Assembly: GCA_902772625.1 (NCBI GenBank)
Contig: CACYBP010000195.1
Span: 1-6,662 of the forward strand
Length of the DNA stretch: 6,662 bases
Direction of reading: 5' to 3'
From: Oscillospiraceae bacterium
Lineage (GTDB): Bacteria; Bacillota; Clostridia; Oscillospirales; QAMX01
Every line of letters starts with the position of its first letter. The stretch's first letter is position 1. A program made the position numbers and the translations under genes. The notes under the pieces were generated by a model. It ran no database searches. It saw only the letters and a list, made by a program, of their open reading frames with translations, and was not told where the DNA came from. Shown piece by piece: positions 1-6,662 of the stretch.

Positions 1-2636
<2,636 letters not shown>

Positions 2637-2648
2637 AAAAGCCCGGCA

Positions 2649-2677
2649 TTGACAAAAAGGGAAAAACAGGATATAAT
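2649..2677 (+). promoter_or_regulatory. Full-consensus sigma-A (sigma-70) promoter for the str operon
   Basis: TTGACA at 2649-2654 and TATAAT at 2672-2677 are separated by exactly 17 nt, so both hexamers and the spacer match the housekeeping consensus. The -35 begins 12 nt after the rpoC stop. The -10 is followed by seven A residues (2678-2684), which puts the likely start at about 2683-2685. It would drive the L7Ae-like gene, rpsL, rpsG and fusA independently of the upstream rpoB-rpoC transcript. No U-tract terminator separates rpoC from it, so readthrough from rpoC probably also contributes. The motif is seen directly; activity is inferred. Confidence 0.88.
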
Positions 2678-2686
2678 AAAAAAAGC

Positions 2687-2717
2687 GGTCAAATGCCGAT
2701 TCCGTCGGCATTTGACC
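2687..2717 (+). repeat. Perfect 13-bp inverted repeat at the predicted transcript 5' end
   Basis: GGTCAAATGCCGA (2687-2699) is exactly complementary to TCGGCATTTGACC (2705-2717) around the 5-nt loop TTCCG. A flanking GC (2685-2686) can pair with GC at 2719-2720 across a one-base bulge. On the + strand it would sit within a few nucleotides of the mRNA 5' end, and no T run follows it, so it is not a terminator for rpoC. On the - strand the stem is followed by GC and seven T residues, the form of an intrinsic terminator for antisense transcription. Structure is seen in sequence; either role is inference. Confidence 0.8.
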
Positions 2718-2821
2718 CGCCTTCCGCCTCTCCGGCTTCCCACCGGGCGGCGGGGGAGAAACCAGGGCGGGATGCGTCCGGACCGGGATCGGATCCCTTC
2801 GGCAAAGGAGCGGTGAACACC
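2718..2821 (+). other. GC-rich structured leader of the L7Ae-like gene
   Basis: This untranslated stretch lies between the 5' hairpin and the ATG at 2822. Visible complementarity includes CCGCC (2724-2728) with GGCGG (2746-2750) enclosing CGG/CCG (2733-2735/2743-2745), the palindrome GTCCGGAC (2777-2784), and GGGAT/ATCCC (2785-2789/2793-2797). CCTT at 2796-2799 could instead pair with AAGG at 2805-2808 inside the ribosome binding site, excluding the GGGAT/ATCCC hairpin. I found no convincing coding sequence and no clear K-turn. The regulatory role is unproven. Confidence 0.4.
2804..2810 (+). promoter_or_regulatory. Ribosome binding site of the L7Ae-like gene
   Basis: AAAGGAG is the only strong Shine-Dalgarno match upstream of the conserved coding region. 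It leaves 11 nt to the ATG at 2822, a little long but workable, and only 2 nt to the in-frame GTG at 2813, which is too close. This decides the start at 2822. Confidence 0.7.
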
Positions 2822-3058
2822 ATGCCTCCGGAAGGAAAGAAAACGGTCTGCGGCGCGAAAGCGGTCATGAAGGCACTGCTCGCGGGGCGCGCGGAAAAGA
2901 TCTATCTCGCGCGCGACGCCTCGGAAGCCGTCGTCGGTCCTCTGAGAAGGCTTGCGGAGGAAAACGCGATCCCCGTGGACGGGTCGCACAGCATGCGCGA
3001 TCTGGGGAAGAAGGCCTCCATTGAGATCGGCGCCGCCGCCGTCGCCCTTACGAAATAG
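2822..3058 (+). CDS. rplGB: L7Ae/YbxF-family K-turn RNA-binding protein, 78 aa
   Basis: Small ribosome-associated RNA-binding protein of the L7Ae/L30e/S12e/Gadd45 fold, recognised from the core CGAKAVMKALLAGRAEKIYLA (residues 10-30), the middle segment PLRRLAEENAIPV (40-52) and the C-terminal signature MRDLGKKASIEIGAAAVAL (58-76). B. subtilis YbxF (about 82 aa) has the same fold and the same place between rpoC and rpsL; the family binds K-turn RNA. The length of 78 aa matches. Residues 11-17 read GAKAVMK where YbxF, as I recall it, has GTKQTVK, so the Gln/Glu usually found at the RNA-contact position is Ala here. The ATG at 2822 is chosen from its ribosome binding site; the frame stays open upstream to 2693, but that extension is low-complexity and falls in the promoter-proximal hairpin. 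The TAG stop lies 51 nt before rpsL. Family assignment is firm; the exact function in bacteria is uncertain. Confidence 0.92.
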   Translation: MPPEGKKTVCGAKAVMKALLAGRAEKIYLARDASEAVVGPLRRLAEENAIPVDGSHSMRDLGKKASIEIGAAAVALTK

Positions 3059-3059
3059 T

Positions 3060-3080
3060 TTGTGGCCCTTTGGGTTACAA
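3060..3080 (+). other. RNA hairpin between the L7Ae-like gene and rpsL
   Basis: TTGTGGCCC (3060-3068) can pair with GGGTTACAA (3072-3080) around a TTT loop. This gives nine pairs, two of them G-U, so the stem forms in RNA but is not a perfect DNA palindrome. It starts one base after the preceding stop codon and is followed by an A/G-rich run rather than T residues, so it is not a standard intrinsic terminator. It may act as a processing or stability element; that is inference. Confidence 0.5.
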
Positions 3081-3109
3081 TAGAGAAAACGTGGGAAAGG
3101 AGGAAAATA

Positions 3110-3532
3110 ATGCCCACCTTTAATCAGCTTGTGAGAAAAGGCAGAGAATCGGTCGTCAACAAGTCCACCACCCCTGCGCTGCAGGTCGGACTGAACACCC
3201 TGCGCAAGGAGCAGACCAATCTCAGCTCTCCTCAAAAGCGCGGCGTCTGCACGGTTGTCAAGACCGATACGCCGAAGAAGCCGAATTCGGCTATGAGAAA
3301 GATCGCCCGTGTCCGCCTTACCAACGGCATGGAGGTCACCAGCTATATCCCCGGAGAAGGACACAATCTCCAGGAGCACTCGGTGGTCATGATCCGCGGC
3401 GGCCGTGTCAAAGACATGCCTGGCGTCCGGTATCATATCATCAGAGGCAAGCTGGACACCCAGGGCGTCGCCAACCGTATGCAGGCGAGAAGCAAGTACG
3501 GCGCGAAGCGTCCGAAGGCCGGCAAGAAGTAA
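3110..3532 (+). CDS. rpsL: 30S ribosomal protein S12
   Basis: Decoding-centre protein of the small subunit, 140 aa. It begins [13 protein letters not shown] and shows the family blocks [10 protein letters not shown] (39-48), [11 protein letters not shown] (54-64), [10 protein letters not shown] (84-93), [15 protein letters not shown] (96-110) and a basic tail ending [13 protein letters not shown]. The stretch between TPAL and PQKRG is the longer form typical of Gram-positives; E. coli S12 is about 13 residues shorter there. K56 and K101 correspond to E. coli K43 and K88, the main streptomycin-resistance positions, and are the wild-type lysines; D102 is the residue methylthiolated by RimO in other bacteria. 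The start at 3110 has AAAGGAGG at 3096-3103, six bases upstream; an in-frame ATG at 3062 lacks such a site and adds non-conserved residues. rpsG follows after a 111-nt spacer. Identity is certain. Confidence 0.99.
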   Translation: MPTFNQLVRKGRESVVNKSTTPALQVGLNTLRKEQTNLSSPQKRGVCTVVKTDTPKKPNSAMRKIARVRLTNGMEVTSYIPGEGHNLQEHSVVMIRGGRVKDMPGVRYHIIRGKLDTQGVANRMQARSKYGAKRPKAGKK

Positions 3533-3643
3533 GCCGAAAAAATCTGAAATGCCCGTTTTGATATAGATACGGGCACGAACGAGTCGTGTGAAAGACACGA
3601 AATCGAGTACCTTAAGTATTCCTGAAGAAGGAGGGAAGTTTTA
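3533..3643 (+). promoter_or_regulatory. rpsL-rpsG spacer with competing hairpins, candidate S7 control region
   Basis: The spacer is long for a ribosomal operon and less GC-rich than the genes around it. TGCCCGT (3550-3556) pairs with ACGGGCA (3569-3575), and TCGTGT (3584-3589) pairs with ACACGA (3595-3600) around GAAAG. CACGA (3574-3578) can instead pair with TCGTG (3584-3588), disrupting both. TTCCT (3619-3623) can pair with AGGAG (3629-3633) in the rpsG ribosome binding site (the outermost pair is T-G). In E. coli, S7 represses the str operon by binding the rpsL-rpsG spacer; whether this spacer does the same is inference. No T run follows the stems. Confidence 0.4.
3628..3634 (+). promoter_or_regulatory. 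Ribosome binding site supporting the GTG start of rpsG
   Basis: AAGGAGG, a perfect anti-16S match, lies 9 nt before GTG at 3644. No ATG lies at a suitable distance, and the S7 N-terminus [10 protein letters not shown] begins directly after the GTG, so the non-ATG start is well supported. Confidence 0.9.
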
Positions 3644-4114
3644 GTGCCCAGAAGAGGTAACGTACCGAAGAGAGAAGTTCTGGCCGATCCGATCTACAAT
3701 TCGGTCCAGGTCTCCAAACTCATCAACGGCATTATGTACGACGGTAAGAAGGGCGTAGCCCAGAAGATCGTTTACGATGCGTTTGAGATCATCGCCGAAA
3801 AGAGCGGGAAGAACGCGCTGGAAGTCTACACCCAGGCCATGGACAACATCATGCCCATGCTGGAGGTCAAGGCTCGCCGCGTCGGCGGTTCTACCTATCA
3901 GGTACCGCTTGAGGTCCGTCCCGAAAGAAGACAGACCCTCGGCATTCGTTGGCTGGTGTCCTATGCGAGAAGCAGGGGCGAACGCACCATGTCGGAGCGC
4001 CTTGCAGGCGAGATCCTGGATGCGTCCAACAACACCGGCAACGCCGTGAAAAAGCGCGAAGATACCCACAAGATGGCCGAAGCCAACAAGGCTTTCGCTC
4101 ATTTCCGCTGGTAA
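3644..4114 (+). CDS. rpsG: 30S ribosomal protein S7
   Basis: Primary 16S rRNA-binding protein that nucleates assembly of the 30S head and contacts the E-site tRNA. The 156-aa product starts (M)[17 protein letters not shown], has the conserved [21 protein letters not shown] region (26-46), the beta-hairpin and helix block [20 protein letters not shown] (77-96), the stretch [23 protein letters not shown], and the usual end [20 protein letters not shown]. Length is normal for the family. Translation starts at GTG. S7 is the known autoregulator of the str operon in E. coli, which makes the structured spacer before this gene notable. fusA follows after 81 nt. No oddity is seen in the protein. Identity is certain. 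Confidence 0.99.
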   Translation: MPRRGNVPKREVLADPIYNSVQVSKLINGIMYDGKKGVAQKIVYDAFEIIAEKSGKNALEVYTQAMDNIMPMLEVKARRVGGSTYQVPLEVRPERRQTLGIRWLVSYARSRGERTMSERLAGEILDASNNTGNAVKKREDTHKMAEANKAFAHFRW

Positions 4115-4130
4115 TTCGCTTTCTTTCGAC

Positions 4131-4179
4131 GCCGCGCTTCGGCGATCAGCGCGGCCTCTCCCAAAAAACCGGATCGCCG
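4131..4179 (+). other. Candidate H-type RNA pseudoknot upstream of fusA
   Basis: Stem 1 pairs GCCGCGC (4131-4137) with GCGCGGC (4149-4155), seven G-C pairs. Inside its loop, CGGCGATC (4140-4147) is exactly complementary to GATCGCCG (4172-4179) downstream, giving an 8-bp stem 2 with pseudoknot topology. The connecting loops are 2 nt (4138-4139), 1 nt (4148) and 16 nt (4156-4171, which contains AAAAAA), lengths compatible with a classical H-type fold. The fold ends six bases before the fusA GGAG. A smaller hairpin, CGCCG/CGGCG (4130-4134/4140-4144), would compete. Complementarity is exact; folding and function are inferred. Confidence 0.5.
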
Positions 4180-4185
4180 GGACAT

Positions 4186-4189
4186 GGAG
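4186..4189 (+). promoter_or_regulatory. Ribosome binding site that sets the fusA start
   Basis: GGAG lies six bases before the ATG at 4196. It overlaps the alternative in-frame ATG at 4184, which has no upstream Shine-Dalgarno sequence, so 4196 is preferred. The site is weaker than the AAGGAGG sites of rpsL, rpsG and tuf. Confidence 0.7.
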
Positions 4190-4195
4190 CAGACA

Positions 4196-6271
<2,076 letters not shown>

Positions 6272-6287
6272 TAAACGAAAAATATAC

Positions 6288-6316
6288 TTGCAATTCAAGC
6301 CCGTTTAGGGTAGAAT
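6288..6316 (+). promoter_or_regulatory. Probable tuf promoter in the fusA-tuf spacer
   Basis: TTGCAA (6288-6293) and TAGAAT (6311-6316) are separated by 17 nt, matching the sigma-A consensus at 4 of 6 and 5 of 6 positions. The predicted start is near 6323, about 25 nt before the ATG at 6348. A separate promoter is biologically expected, since EF-Tu is needed in greater amounts than EF-G. Short inverted repeats, TAAACG/CGTTTA (6272-6277/6302-6307) and CTTG/CAAG (6287-6290/6296-6299), overlap it and may be coincidental. Confidence 0.7.
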
Positions 6317-6347
6317 AGTATCGACCAAAAACAAGGAGGAAATACTC

Positions 6348-6662
6348 ATGGCAAAGGCAAAATTCGAACGCACCAAGCCGCATGTTAATATTGGTACGAT
6401 TGGCCATGTTGACCACGGCAAGACCACCCTTACCGCCGCTATCACCAAGTACCTTTCCCTCGTAGATCCGACCTGGGCCAACTTCACCGCCTACGATCAG
6501 ATCGATAAGGCTCCGGAAGAGAAAGCCCGCGGTATCACGATCAACACCGCTCACGTCGAGTATCAGACCGCCAACCGTCACTATGCTCACGTTGACTGCC
6601 CGGGCCACGCCGACTATATCAAGAACATGATCACCGGCGCTGCTCAGATGGACGGCGCGATC
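6348..6662 (+). CDS. tuf: Elongation factor Tu (5' part, truncated by window end)
   Basis: GTPase that delivers aminoacyl-tRNA to the ribosome. The 105 visible codons translate to [20 protein letters not shown] and onward, with the P-loop GHVDHGKT (19-26), the switch I end [16 protein letters not shown] and the G3 motif DCPGH, then [17 protein letters not shown] at the window edge. Family members are about 395-400 aa, so roughly a quarter is present. AAGGAGG at 6333-6339 sits eight bases before the ATG. Compared with fusA, the first codons use more T-ending forms (CAT, GTT, AAT, ATT, GGT), possibly reflecting codon choice for very high expression. The frame runs off the window without interruption. 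Identity is certain. Confidence 0.98.
   Translation, partial: MAKAKFERTKPHVNIGTIGHVDHGKTTLTAAITKYLSLVDPTWANFTAYDQIDKAPEEKARGITINTAHVEYQTANRHYAHVDCPGHADYIKNMITGAAQMDGAI

Noticed and set aside
2637..2720. Intrinsic terminator for rpoC
   Set aside because: The only strong stem (2687-2717) has no T run after it on the + strand and lies downstream of a promoter, so rpoC transcription probably reads through.
2693..2821. Upstream ATG at 2693 as start of the L7Ae-like protein
   Set aside because: It lies inside the promoter-proximal hairpin, has no ribosome binding site, and adds about 43 low-complexity residues not seen in the family.
3076..3081. TACAAT as the -10 of an rpsL promoter
   Set aside because: No acceptable -35 lies 16-18 nt upstream, and the bases are explained by the 3060-3080 hairpin.
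3062..3109. N-terminal extension of S12 from the in-frame ATG at 3062
   Set aside because: S12 proteins start at the MPT/MAT motif; the ATG at 3110 has a perfect ribosome binding site and the extension covers the spacer hairpin.
3559..3567. TGATATAGA as an extended -10 for rpsG
   Set aside because: It lacks the conserved final T and has no -35; it lies in the loop of the 3550-3575 hairpin.
4184..4195. fusA start at the ATG at 4184
   Set aside because: It has no Shine-Dalgarno sequence upstream and overlaps the GGAG that serves the ATG at 4196; EF-G homologs begin at the later position.

Overview
This window is a piece of a bacterial chromosome carrying the end of the RNA polymerase cluster followed by the streptomycin (str) operon. 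All genes lie on the + strand in the order rpoC (3' part), an L7Ae/YbxF-type small RNA-binding protein gene, rpsL, rpsG, fusA, tuf (5' part). The L7Ae-like gene between rpoC and rpsL, the long Gram-positive form of S12, and a beta' subunit whose trigger loop lacks the large insertion of enteric bacteria all point to a Firmicute. The GC-rich third codon positions, strong AAGGAGG ribosome binding sites and the very acidic RpoC tail fit a high-GC member of the Clostridia (Oscillospirales or a relative). That narrower placement is inference and was not tested.

Layout: positions 1-2636 encode the C-terminal 877 residues of RNA polymerase beta', including the catalytic Mg site, bridge helix, Zn site and trigger loop. 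Positions 2637-2821 hold a full-consensus sigma-A-type promoter (TTGACA, 17 nt, TATAAT), a perfect 13-bp inverted repeat at the predicted transcript start, and a GC-rich leader. Positions 2822-3058 encode the L7Ae-like protein, 3110-3532 ribosomal protein S12, 3644-4114 S7 (GTG start), 4196-6271 elongation factor G, and 6348 to the window end the GTP-binding N-terminus of EF-Tu, which has its own promoter-like sequence at 6288-6316.

Together the genes supply transcription (RpoC), small-subunit assembly and decoding (S12, S7) and the two main elongation GTPases (EF-G, EF-Tu). The genes themselves are conventional and intact; I see no mobile element, CRISPR array, tRNA or rRNA, and no clear undescribed protein system. 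What deserves attention is in the intergenic RNA: a possible H-type pseudoknot just upstream of the fusA ribosome binding site, a predicted 5'-terminal hairpin on the rpsL-operon transcript, a G-U-containing hairpin after the L7Ae-like gene, and a 111-nt rpsL-rpsG spacer with competing stems where E. coli has its S7 feedback site. All of these structures come from reading base complementarity by eye; none was folded or compared with relatives.
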